A program made the translations under genes and the position numbers. Below the pieces are notes generated by a model. The model ran no database searches and was not told the DNA's origin. It worked only from the letters and a program-made list of their open reading frames with translations. From Eublepharis macularius (Eukaryota; Chordata; Lepidosauria; Squamata; Eublepharidae), in assembly GCF_028583425.1 (NCBI RefSeq), contig NC_072791.1, positions 18,185,868 to 18,249,867 on the forward strand: 64,000 bases of DNA, read 5' to 3'. The first letter of the stretch is position 1, and each line of letters opens with the position of its first letter. Below, piece by piece: positions 1-11,700 of the stretch.

Positions 1-171
1 ATTGAGGACTGGACTTACAAATTGCTGTATATGGCCGAAATGGACAAAATGACAAGAAAATTGAGAAATCTGGACCCAGGACAGTTCAACACAGACTGGG
101 AGAAGCTGAAGCAATACGTGTTGAAGAAATGGGAGGTGGGAAGAGAACTGTGGCAGTTTGAGAACTATTGA
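1..171 (+). pseudogene. LINE ORF2 C-terminal end (L1-like, truncated by window edge)
   Basis: The frame from base 1 reads 56 codons and stops at 169-171. The peptide is tryptophan- and lysine-rich (it contains EDWTYKLLYMAEMDKM and TDWEKLKQYVLKKW), which resembles the extreme C-terminus of vertebrate L1-type ORF2 proteins, the multifunctional endonuclease/reverse transcriptase of LINEs. Only the tail is inside the window, so neither the catalytic domains nor the intactness of the copy can be judged. An AT-rich stretch follows, as expected for a LINE 3' UTR. The L1 label is a judgement from residue pattern, and another LINE clade is possible. Confidence 0.55.
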
Positions 172-945
172 AACATGACAAATTGTAGAGGGGGGTGACT
201 TTACCGGAGGGTAGAGAGAGAAATGAAAATGTCTAAGCAGTTATCTTGTTAGAGTGTTATATATAGAAAAATATATAGAATATGGATAGAAAATAATTAA
301 CTATAAGGACCGACTAATTAACATTGTTTCTGGTATAAACGTGTAACATGTTAAACAGAATAAGTCTACCTGAAGAAATATATGGATCAAATTGATTGAT
401 AGCTTTTGACGATAGTTATATAGATGTATAATTAAAGAAAGAGGAAATTAATAATATAATTAAATATAACTAAAGTAGAATGAAGATATGTAGAAAAAGT
501 AATATACAGAATATGAGTTAAATTGGTTGACTTATATGAATGTATGGATTATATGGTTTATATGGTATATGGTTTATAGAAATATTTGAAACCAGGAAAT
601 TATGAAATAATGGAAAAAGGGACAAATTGTTTGTCTAACACGGAAGAAGGGACTTAAAGATGGGGTACAGAGTGTTAAAAATAGTTAAAGAATTATTGCT
701 TAGATTAAAGGGAAAGTATATGTTTGTTAGATAGATGAATTTAAAATGAGTAAGGGAAAAGGGACAAAGGGTTGGAAAACTGTTGGAAGTCTACAAAAAA
801 GGGGGGAAAGGGAGGGGGTTAGAAATTGGGAAACGGGAATTGATTGTAATGTGAAATCAAATGATTCTAATTCCAATAAAAATTTTATTAAAAAAAAAAA
901 AGGAAATACAGAGATGAAACCTTGCTGAAAAAAACCATAAGTAAT
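172..945 (+). repeat. AT-rich tail after LINE ORF2, probable LINE 3' UTR
   Basis: Strongly A/T-rich, gene-free DNA follows the ORF2 stop directly and ends near a run of about 13 A residues (889-901), which may be the poly-A end of the insertion. The small reading frames here are low-complexity. Assignment to the same LINE is inferred from adjacency. Confidence 0.4.
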
Positions 946-1244
946 TAAACATAACATCTTTAATGATGTGGAAACTAACCAGTAGGAACATATCTACATC
1001 AACAGACATTATCCAGTAGAACAGTCTATAGACGCTGTCCCTATCTAAGGCATCTCTCTGAGCCAATTCCTATTCATTTGCTGCCTTTCTGACTTGCCTA
1101 AAATGTAATGACCAAATTCCGCCAAATATGCATTCAATATCCTTCTTACACTGAGGGAACAGAGTCTGAATCCTAGTGTTGGAAGAGGAGGATCCAACGC
1201 TGTCCCTCTTCTCAGGTTTCAGAGGAGGACAAACCAAAGAGTTA

Positions 1245-1446
1245 GAGCCAAGCTACAAGTGATGCCTTACACAGGTTGGACACTTGTCAGCTTCCCTCAA
1301 GTTTTGATGGGAAATGTAGGCGTCCTGGTTTTACAGCTTGGCTCTCCATTACAGCTGCAAGACCAGGATGCCTACATTTCCCATCAAAACTTGAGGGAAG
1401 CAGACAAGTGTCCAACCTGTGTCAGGCATCACTTGTAGCTTGGTTC
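1245..1446. mobile_element. Fold-back element with GAGCCAAGC ends and TTA target duplication
   Basis: Two arms of about 90 bp are inverted copies of each other around a short centre; the outer ends read GAGCCAAGCTACAAGTGA and its complement. The trinucleotide TTA lies directly outside both ends (1242-1244 and 1447-1449), a 3-bp target duplication of the PIF/Harbinger kind. No coding capacity. Related copies lie at 3431, 13621, 25183, 30290 and 39955. Confidence 0.75.
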
Positions 1447-2056
1447 TTAGAAAGAGAGAGAGGCCAGGGCACTCTGTTTATTGTTTACTATTGTTTACTG
1501 CTCTGACTGTCCTTTAATATGCAGATTGCTATTCTCAGGATTTCCTCCTCCTGACTTCCTCCCTCTCCCTCCTTCTCTTCCTGGCTTTGTTCCAGGCAAC
1601 ACCTTCCTCCTCCTCCTCCCTCCATCTTGGCAGCATGGATGCAGGCCTTGCCCTGCCATCCATGTCCATCCTTAGACTAGATAGGTAGTTAGGATCTCTC
1701 TCTCCTCCTTTCCTATCAGAGTATGGAGTTCCTTCAAGAAAGAACTCTTATTTCTTTTCTAAATATAAACCAAGTGTGTGCTTCTATTGTTTTCATTCCT
1801 GCACACACACCAGCCAGCAGAACCAGCTCACAACCACCTATAATCATGCTTCCTATGCCACACAATAAACTCTGCTAACTGCCCAAACATGGAATCCTTT
1901 AATTAGGTTTCTGGAGCCTACATAACAATTTATCACTTGAAACTAATTCATTCAGCTATATGATACCAATATTATAAATATGTTCCTGTTGACAGTAATG
2001 GAGTCACATCTTGGTTCAGGGCCTTTGGAGAGCAGTCAGCAATTGCTACAAAATGG
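1447..2056. other. Intergenic or 5' intronic DNA, nothing assigned
   Basis: This stretch has a pyrimidine-rich middle (about 1500-1720) and no supported gene. It could be remnant LTR-like or other repeat DNA, but no terminal repeats or target duplication were found. It may belong to the first PLD4 intron if the missing first exon lies upstream of the window. Confidence 0.3.
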
Positions 2057-2104
<48 letters not shown>

Positions 2105-2310
2105 AGATTTATATACCCCCTTCCGGACAACTTAATGCTCACTGGTTTACAAAGTATGTTCTTATATGAGGTGGGTGGGGCTGAGAGAGCTCCTAGAAGC
2201 TGTGACTGACCCAAGGTCACCCAGCTGGCTTCAAGCGGAGGAGTGGGGAATCAAACCCGGCTCTCCAGATTAGAGTCCTGCCGCTCTTAACCATTATACC
2301 AAACTGGCTC
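2057..2310 (-). repeat. tRNA-derived SINE, reversed, with (CAA)n tail
   Basis: Read on the minus strand, it starts with a tRNA-like head (GTTTGGTATAATGGTTAAGAG, with a B-box like GGGTTTGATTCCC), continues through a conserved body, and ends in about 16 GTT repeats. On the plus strand that tail is the (CAA)n run at 2057-2104. The same family occurs at 18021, 26495 and 28635. Confidence 0.8.
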
Positions 2311-2580
2311 AGGACTGTGGTACTTTTGTGAGTTCTGTCATGTTACTCAAGCCACCCTTTTAAGTTAAGACCATTTTCCATATAGAACATGGTATTAATA
2401 ACGAATGGCCAAACCTTCAGGGTGATTTTAGAGAATATGGAGCTGTTTGTGAAATTCTGAGGAAACATATTATATTAATTTGCTGTATTATCTTGTCAAT
2501 ACCCATAGTTTTGTACCTACTGACTGAGGGATGACCTTCAGCCCTGTCTGCCACAAATGTGAATTCTGTTCTTCTTCTAG

Positions 2581-2774
2581 GTAATTGGGTTGATTTCAGC
2601 TGCTGGGCTTCTTTTTGTGATAATAACTCACCTCACAAAACCTGACGCAGCAATCCTTTTGGAGGATGAAGAGGTGATTCTTAGTAGCTGCCCTCAGGAT
2701 GACGACGGCCAAGAAATTGTAAGAGAGAGGATGACCGAGATGGAAAGGAGCATTAGATGTAATGATTCATGCAA
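2581..2774 (+). CDS. PLD4: PLD4 visible exon 1: transmembrane anchor and stalk
   Basis: The acceptor is CTTCTTCTAG at 2571-2580 and the donor GTAAGC starts at 2775. The exon opens in phase 0 and ends in phase 2. It encodes a hydrophobic segment of at least 16 residues, then an acidic stalk (LLEDEEVILSSCPQDDDG) ending in CNDSC. The hydrophobic run begins at the exon edge, so an earlier exon must supply the start codon and cytoplasmic tail. None is recognisable in 1-2580. Confidence 0.8.
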
Positions 2775-5700
2775 GTAAGCAAATGAGCAATCCAAGTTAA
2801 GGGCTTCTCAAGCCAATTTGGGCCTCCTGTTGGGCCCATTTGTTGCTGACATCATTTTAATTTTTTTTAGTATATTTGTACATCACTTTGCTATGATACT
2901 TGAAATAGCACTCCTATCTTTGAACCACAATTTGATTACATATTGTGAGTGGCACCACAGAACTATCGAGAAAAGTGTGCTTTTTGTCAAACATTTAAAA
3001 TCGTTCTAACTTATATTGCAAATGCTTTGCGCATACGTGCTCTTGAAGTGCTGTTCTCCTCCCCTAACCGATTTCCACTGTCTGTATAACAGAAGAAAAT
3101 ATTAACTTACAAAAGAAATGTTTTTTCCTCAATGGACTTTATCCTGCTTGAATGACTGGATTGTGTTTCTGTTATTCCAGCATTGACCATTTTGCCTGTC
3201 TGGCTCACAACAAAGTGTACTTAGTTATCTATTTGGTGCATTTGTATCCCACCTTTCCTCCAAAGTGCTCAGGGGGGCATACATGGTCCTCTCGCTATCC
3301 AATTTATCCGTGCAACAACCCGGTGAGGTTGGTTAAGCTGTGTGGTACGTTAGGAGAGTAACTGGACTGACATCACCCAGTGAGCTTCATGACAAATGAG
3401 GATTTGAACTCTTGGTCTCCTTGATCTTTAGAGCCAAGCTACAAGTGACGCCTGACACAGGTTGGACCCTTGTCCGCTTCCCTCAAGTTTTGATGGGAAA
3501 TGTAGGCATCCTGGTCTTGCAGCTGTAATGGAGAGCCAAGCTGTAAAACCAGGACGCCTACATTTCCCATCAAAACTTGAGGGAAGCTGACAACTGTCCA
3601 ACCTGTGTCAGGCGTCATCTAAATTTGATCGCTAATACTTGACATGTTCTTGCCGTCGTTTGACCCAGTAAATTCTGACCACTTGGGTTTGCAGGAGTAA
3701 AAGCCACACATGCCCTCAGAATGCAGCTGATTTTCCATGATGTGCTGCCTCCCTATAAGGACCCTGAGCCATATGTGATTTCAGCAATTTACTAAATTGT
3801 GAACATGTGCCAACAGCAGCTACCCAGCCATGGAGGCTGAGTGCTTCCAGTTACAGAGATATAAAATTGCTTAGAGACACTGCTGGGTTTGGAATGTGAA
3901 CAAATCAACATTGGGACCACATGGGGGCGCTTCTGTTGAGAGAGAACGGGCCTTGCAAGAAGAGCAAGTTCAGATTTTGGACACGTTTCCAAAGAACGTA
4001 GCTTGGAATGTTCCTTTCTGGTTTCCAGTAAAATGGAGCATAATGGCTCACTGGTGCCAAATCTGGGAGCGTAACCATTTGAATTATAATCTTTGGGACT
4101 CTCTTCATTGCTGTTAAACAGATATGGACCATGACTGCACAAAAGCTACAAAACAAAAGATTGTCAACAAAAATTCTGATATTTGTGGACTAAATCTCAA
4201 GTGGCAAAGTCTACAAGGACTTCTCTGTCTTTTGGTGCTACACCTCTGAAGATGCCAGCCACAGCTGCTGGCGAAACGTCAGGAACTACAATGCCAAGAC
4301 CACGGCAATACAGCCCGGAAAACCCCCAACAACCATCTACAAGGACTGTTGATTGGCTCTGTTTTGGGAGATCCATGACACTTCAGAACTGTGGTGCGCA
4401 GGGAAAGAAGGCTTAAGGCCCTCACCTAGGGTTACCAATCTCCATGGGAAGCCTGGAGTTCTCTCAGAATTACAACTCATCTCCAGACCACAGAGATCAG
4501 TTCCCCTGAAGAAAACCACTACTTTAGAGGACAGACTCTATGGTATACCATAGAGTTGAGGAGAAATAGAAGTCCCAGAGTGACATCACACCTCACTGAG
4601 CTTTTTCCCTTCACCAAACTCCGGCCTCAGGTATTTACCAAAAAAGATTTGGGGGCAAGGTGCTGACATGTAAAGTAGCCATTTTTTCCCCAATACTGCT
4701 TTTATCCAAAGGGAGAGGGAAGCAAAGAAAATATATTTCAGGAAAACATATAGAGGTATATTGGCACCTCTTAATCAGTTCCACAGGAGTGTTGGTGATG
4801 TGAAAAACTGCATTTTAGGTGAGAGATGTTTACACGCATTAACTAAGTGTATTTAATCTTACATAGGAGTCCAGTGGCACCTGAAAGAGTAGGAACATTT
4901 ATTTCAGCACAAGTTCATTTCAAATTCATTTGGCAGATATTTTTATGCCCCCCCCCCAAAAAAAACAGAAGAGGGGAACTTATTACAAAGAATGGTCAGG
5001 CAGCCCAGTTTCATTCTCACTCACAAAACATGCTGAAAACTTTTGTTAGTCTTGAAGATGCCACCAGACTCCTGTTTAGCTCTGCAGCAACAGGCTCACA
5101 TGCCGATTCCTTTCAATATATCAATTTATCACCTGATTAGGAAACCTTGGGCCAGTGACACACTCTTAGCCTAACCCACTTCACAGGGTTGCTGTGGGGA
5201 TAAAATGGAGGACAGGAAAATGATGTGCTTTGGATTCCCACTGGAGAGAAAGGCAAGGGCTAAATGAAATAAATAAAATAGTTTCTAATAATTTCACCTG
5301 CTACTATTTGCATAGATTGCTTAACTTTCACTGGCTTCAAAGGGATTCAAGCACTTGCCAAAAGGCAGGACTGTAGCCCCACAAATTGCTCCTAGGGGTG
5401 ATTACAGAGAAGTAAATCTTGCTGACCTCAATGGGACATACTCCCAAGTATTTGGGCCTAGGATTCCAGTTTCTAATCTTGGGGAAATACTCGTATGCAG
5501 CCTTCTTGATGGCCCTCTTTCTTTTCCTCTTCTCTGCTCGAGAATGATCATGTCATGGTTACACAATTGCTCTTCCAGTTTTCAGCTTGTGGAAAGCGTT
5601 CCTTGTGATATGCCCTTCAAGTCAGACCGCAGCCTGGCAAAACCCTTATACCAGGCATGGATGGAACTCTTGAATATGACCCAGGAAAGCATTCATGTGG

Positions 5701-8700
5701 CTTCTTTTTATTGGTCTCTGACCGGGGAAGATCTCGGTATCAATGACACATCATCTAAACAGGTAAAATTTGTCATCCGTATGTGGCTACGTTTGCCAAC
5801 TTCCTAGAATTACAACTGATCTCCAGACTACAGAAACCTGTTCCTCTGGAGGAAATGGCAGCTTTGGAAAGTACACTCTATGGAATTATAACCCACTGAG
5901 GTCCCTCCCCTCCCCAAACCCTGCCCTCTCCAGGCTCCACCCCCAAATCTCTTTATCCCAAGCCAGAATTGGGATATTCAGTTGCACCCAGGCAAGCAAA
6001 GCACGGCAGAAGGGAGGGGAGGGGAGGTGTGACCTTGCATCCCACCGTGAAGAGTGTGACAAATTACCTTCAAATTGCCTGATCGGGCCTGGCATGGATG
6101 GGTCATCACAACCCTCAATCCCACTTTCATACCACCAATGAAGTGGGCCTGCGGCTCAGTGGTAGGTCATCTGCTTTGCTTGCATGCAGAAGGTTACAGG
6201 GTTCAATTCCCAGCATCTCCAGTTAAAAGGATCAGGAAGGAAGTAATGTGAAAGACCTCAGCCTTAGAACTGCTGCTATTCAAAGTAAACAGTACAGGCC
6301 TTGATAGTCCCCTGGTCTGACCAGGTATAAAGGTACCTTCTTGTGTTCATCAGAATTTGAGTCCAGTGGCACCTTAGAGACCCACAAGATTTCCAAGGTA
6401 TAAACTTTGGAGAATTAGAGCTCTCTTCTTCAGAGCTTTGACTCTCGAAAGCTTCTACCCTGAAAATATTGCTGGTCTTTAACGGGCTACTGGGCTCGAA
6501 TCCTACCTGGCTCCCTACCTGAAACTATCTTCCTGTGTTCATATTTATGAGCTATGGCTCATGTTTTGTTTGCAGAAGGTCCAGGTTTCAATCCACAGCA
6601 TCTCCAGTGAAAGGAAGGATCAGATGGCAGAGCACGTGAAAGACCTCTGTCTGAAACCCTGGAGAGCCACTGCAAGTTAGAGCAGACGATATTGATCTTG
6701 ACACAACAGTGGTCTGGTTTAAGACAGTTTCGTGTGAGTCAGTTCATTTAGGCCGAATCCACACGGCTCAAGTTTGCTGCTATTTTCCCGCCATTTATGC
6801 GCTTCTCGGAGGGCTGTTCACATACTCTTACCTCAGTCCCGCCATTCTATCGTATCTGTTCCGCTGCGCCTCAGACAAGGTTGTCACGCTTTCAAACGCT
6901 TCTCTTGCGCAGTTCTCACTATGGATGTGAACAAATAGAAGCGGTTCCTAAAGAGACCGCCCCCTCTTAACCACCCCCACTTCTTTGTTTCTTGCCTTTC
7001 CGGAACACCGTCCCTCTTTGCCAAGCAATTCTTATGGTCCCAACTCTGTCCGAGGCATGCCCGCACCCCCATCCTGTTTATTTATTTAGTTTTAAAAAGT
7101 CCATGGAGGCTTCGGGGGTGTGTGTGTGTGCCATTTTTTTTTTTTACAGTAAATAATGTTTCACTGCCCAAGGAGAGCCTAGGTAATTTCCGATAAGCAG
7201 ACTATGCCTGCAAAGGTTGACTCTTTCCGGGTTGTTTTTTTAAAAAAAATATTAAAATTATCGGTATAGTGAAAAATTGCTATCCTATAATTAAAGTTGA
7301 ATGGTAACATTGGCCGCCGTCACACGGGCCCATATCCCGATAGTTTTGCGACTCTAACCGTTTGTTTTGTAATCGACATCAAAACGGACACTCTCACCTT
7401 TTTTCGATTGCTCGCGTGTCCACACAGTCCCACTGTTCCGTAAAGGCGGGTTTCTACTGTCGCCTCCTCTACCGGTCAACTGATCTCCACCCTCCCGCCT
7501 TTTTTTTTTTAATTTTTTTCGCTATTTTGCGCTATTTCACGCTTTCGTTATTAACGACTCGCGTTATTGCAAACTTTCTTTTTACGTTGATTGGTGCCTA
7601 ACTTTTCCCGCCCCTGAAATGGCAAAACCATTGGGTCATCGGAATTTTCACTCTAATTTGAACAAGCTTAAATTGCTGTCTCCGTTCTCAAATGCCCTTG
7701 TCTGATGAGATCTTCCTCTCTCAAAAGACTACCATGACGCCACAGCCAATGTTCATGTATTTGCTTGCACAGCTAGTGAATTCTATTCTGCAGGGTGCGA
7801 TTGCACTATACCATGCGCAACTTCGATCCATCAATCATCGGAGAAGACTGGCATCAATACTCTTCCAGTCTTCCGACTTCCCTTCTCACTCATACCAAAA
7901 TATTGGGAAGGAAAAAAGAAGGAGGCTTAGCCAACGCTGGCATGCCCTTGCAAGCCTTCATGTTCCAAGAAGATTCTGGGTCCGTGAGCGCAGTCAAGAT
8001 TGGTGGAACAGGATCGTTCTGAACACCTGGGATGACGAGCAGTGGACGGAATGTTTCCGAATGGATCGGGCAACGTTCACGGAATTGGTTGATGTGCTTC
8101 GTTCCCGACTGCTCCGACAACGCACCAACATGAGAGAACCTGTCTCCCCGGAGCAGCGAGTGGCTGTGACCATATGGTTCCTAGCCACTGGTGCATCTTA
8201 CCGTGTGGCTGGAGATCAATTTGGACTGGGGCCATCAACTGTTGCCACTGCAGTTTTGGAGGTATGCCGTGCAATGGAGGACGAACTTCTTGGGAAGACC
8301 ATCTGCCTGGGCAACGAGGTTGGCAAGGTAATTTTTTTTTTATATATATATTGATTCGATATAACGATTTATCATAGTTGCAAATGAAAAATCAGTAATG
8401 TCAGGGATCCTTTTGTTTTTGTGTGGAAAATATTTTCTTGCGTTAGGTAGCATCATCAAATTTGGATAAATTTTTTTTAAATAATATTGTCAGTTCGATA
8501 TGACGATTTATCAATGGAACAAAAAAATAGCAATTAGAGAATCCTTTTTTTGTATTGGAGGAAAGATTATAATACGGTAATTCACATGATTAGAATTGAA
8601 TTTGATATGATCTGTTTCAGATAATGGATGGATTTGCTAGACTCGGATTCCCACACTGCATCGGGGCCATTGATGGGACCCACATCCCTATCGGGGCACC

Positions 8701-11700
8701 AGGTGGAAGCCCGGAACAGTACGGCAACCGGAAAATGTTCTCATCGATGCTTTTGCAGGGGACAGTGGACTACACTGGACGCTTCATAGATGTTGAAATC
8801 GGATGGAGCGGAAAAAATCATGATGCCTTTGTTTTTAAAAACTCATGTATCTGTGCGGCGATGGATGCTGGGACATTTGTGCCTGGAAATCCCACACTTA
8901 ACCTGGAAGGAGTGTCTGTGCCTCCCATTATTATTTCGGATGGCGCGTACCCAATGCGCCCCTGGCTTATGAAGCCGTATGGGAAGATTGCAAAAACACA
9001 ACGAGAGCGGAACTTTGACAGGTGTCTCTCCCGTTCGAGAAATCAGGTCGAACGGAGTTTCGGAAGGCTGAAGGGGCGCTGGCAGATCTTATTGCAAAGA
9101 CTAAAAGCCAGGGAGGAAAATCTTGTCACCATCATCACAGCTTGTGTAATATTACACAACATCTGCGAAGCTAGGGGACAGCAGGTCTTGGGGGAGCTGA
9201 GAGATCCCTCTCCTGTACTGCTGCCTGAAGAGGATGAGGAAATGGTGGACAACAACAATGCTATACTTGAGAAAGGGAAGGTGGTGCGGGATGCTCTAGC
9301 CACCTTCATGGAATCTCAAATGAGGCGCCAAAACTAATTTCTAATCTAGTGTTTTTCAAATTAACAATCGGTCTGAGAAATGTTCTTAGCCATTATCGTT
9401 TGCTTGTTTTGTTCTCATGCATGTTTATCAATAAATTGTATTCTTGAATTGTGTGCACTTTCTAGCATTTCTTGTGATGTTGGAAAATGATTGCTGCTGA
9501 AGATGATGCTTTGCAACTTCATTGTGAAAAGTTAGGGGGGGGGGTTGACATCATGCGTGGCCGGGATACAGTGACATAGCAATAGATAGGCACAGAGAAG
9601 AGGGAGGCCAACTTCTGCAATGAGGGATATGTCGCCAGAGCCTCCTAAGGTGGCCCCAAAGACTCTGATCCTCCTGTGCTTGAGAGATGCGTGACCGACT
9701 AACGCCAGCATGCCCTTTCGATTAAATTTTATGTATGCCATACTGTTAGTTCGTTATTTCTTCAACGCACACCACTTTCGCACCCCATCTTGCTGTCGCT
9801 TCTTGCCAGATTATCACTCCTATTGCTAAGCCCGTTTCCCCCTTCAATCAACCCAAATTTATTTTTGAATGTAGAGGCGCCTCGCGATAGGCCAACTGTT
9901 TTTCATTGACCCTTGACCCAGGATTCCCGCCCAAAATGCCGGCTGCCGCTCGAGCATGCTCAGTTGGAAATATTTTCAACTTCGCTATTACGACGTGAGA
10001 CTGACATGCCGCCACGACGAAGGGGCGCCTTCTGGTCGGACGAGGAGGTTGATCTGCTCCTGAACCTGATTCTTCAGAGTGGGAAGGTGGAGCGGCTCAT
10101 GAGTAGCTCCCACCTTCCCACCAAGGTCATTTTTTGGAGGCTGGCCAAGAGGATGACCGACAGGGGCTTCCAGAGAAGCGCGGACCAATGTAGGTCCAAG
10201 TTTAAACGGACCAAGGGGGCTTTTTTTGATGCACTGGAGGCATGGCAAGGAATCCCCCGTCAGAGTGGACGTCCTCCCCACTTCAGCAAAATGTTGCAGC
10301 TTTGGGAAGCGGCGGGAAGACCACGATGGCAGGAGAGGAGGCATGCCTGTGAGTATATTTGCAAGAGCCTTCACAGCTGTCTCCCTAAGGTTGGACTTAA
10401 GAGCATGCTGTCTTAAGAACCCACCATGTTTTGTGGAGGAATTACCATTATTCCTTTAGATTTCCTTTGGATGTTCATGGAATACTGATGTGCATTGATT
10501 GGGCCAACACTTGTCTTGTCCCTCCGATTTCCACTCTTAGTGTCATCATAGACAGATTTATCCTTTGACACCACGCACATCCTCCACATTTTCCCTCAAA
10601 AATCACTATTAAAGCTAATAATCTCTCACTTGGTGTGGATAGTGCATCTCATCAAATTATGCCACCCCCCCCCCCCGGGCCATTATGGATGGTGTTCCCG
10701 GTTATTTTGTGCATGCATCAAAAAAAAAAATCATGCCTCTGTCAAATCATGGGCAAAATGTGGTTGTTCACCTATTGTGAACTCAATTATTTTCGTGTTT
10801 GAGCCAATGCCCTGTGTTCATCAGAGAAATTATATCACCCACCCTGTGATCAGTGTCCAGGATGGATTTTAAGACATTTGTGTTCATCATTGTGTCTCAT
10901 ACATCTCCCACAACTTTCACAGCTGTTCGAAGAGGCAGAGAGAGCCAACATGAGGGGGCAGCAGCACATGGAGCCTCACAGCCAGGACATGATCTGAGTA
11001 GCGAGGAGGAGACGCAGGAGACCAGATCTTCAGCAGCGGTTGATGCCTCTCAAGGTAAGCTGCATTTGCAGCGTTCCACTGTAGGAATAATTTTTTTGTT
11101 TTTAAAAAAAAGCAGTCTCCTAAAATTCAGAGGTTGTACTGTGTCTTCTGTCTGCGGATGCCCATGCCCTGCAACCACCTCTTCGTTACACCGAGAATAG
11201 AGTTTGGCTACTGTTACGGCAATGAGCACATAAACGGTTTGGGAAACAAGTGAACTTTATTTAAAAAAAATTTACTTTCTGAGTCAAGGAACATAAAGTG
11301 GATGACAGCAAACTTTCACAACTAAAAACTTACCAACTTTTTTCCATGCAGCAAAATTTTTCCACTCCCAAAATCAAGTAATTATAAGTGGAACAACTAG
11401 AACTCAATCCCAACCCTTCTCACAATTGACATTTGCTAGGACATCTCCCTAAGATTTGTTTTTCCTTTTCTTAGATGCAGCCGTGGAGGAACGTGCCAGT
11501 GATGATGAGAATCCATCCACCAGCGCACAGCAACCACCCCAGGCATCCTCCCAACAAACCTCCCTCGAGAGCATCCACGCAGCTATACGCTCTCTGGAAG
11601 CAAGGATGACATCCTACGGTAGGTTTATACGTTAGGTGTTGTTTGAAAAAACATGTACCGCAAAAGGAAGACATTTCCTGCCACAGTTTTGTTTTATCTT

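Larger units (their letters stand above)
2775..5578 (+). other. PLD4 intron between visible exons 1 and 2
   Basis: It holds a reversed SINE-like repeat (about 3232-3425, B-box-like GATTTGAACTCTTGG at its right end), a truncated fold-back element (3431-3619), a short retrotransposed fragment (4222-4335) and a GGTTGCCA-family repeat (4428-4615). The remaining sequence shows no coding signal or RNA gene. Confidence 0.6.

Noticed and set aside
1440..1880. Solo LTR of a retroelement
   Set aside because: The region has a pyrimidine-rich block and an AATATAAA-like word, but no TG...CA ends with a target duplication could be set.
1972..2220. Minus-strand frame with a long leucine run
   Set aside because: It is the (CAA)n tail of a SINE translated as leucine codons, not a membrane protein.
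5355..5578. Extension of PLD4 exon 2 to the left using the open frame from 5355
   Set aside because: The acceptor TCTTCCAG at 5571-5578 restores the split codon from exon 1, and the upstream residues do not resemble the family.
7795..8377. Alternative frames over the transposase first exon
   Set aside because: They overlap the DDE transposase frame, which has family motifs and matching splice sites; the others have none.
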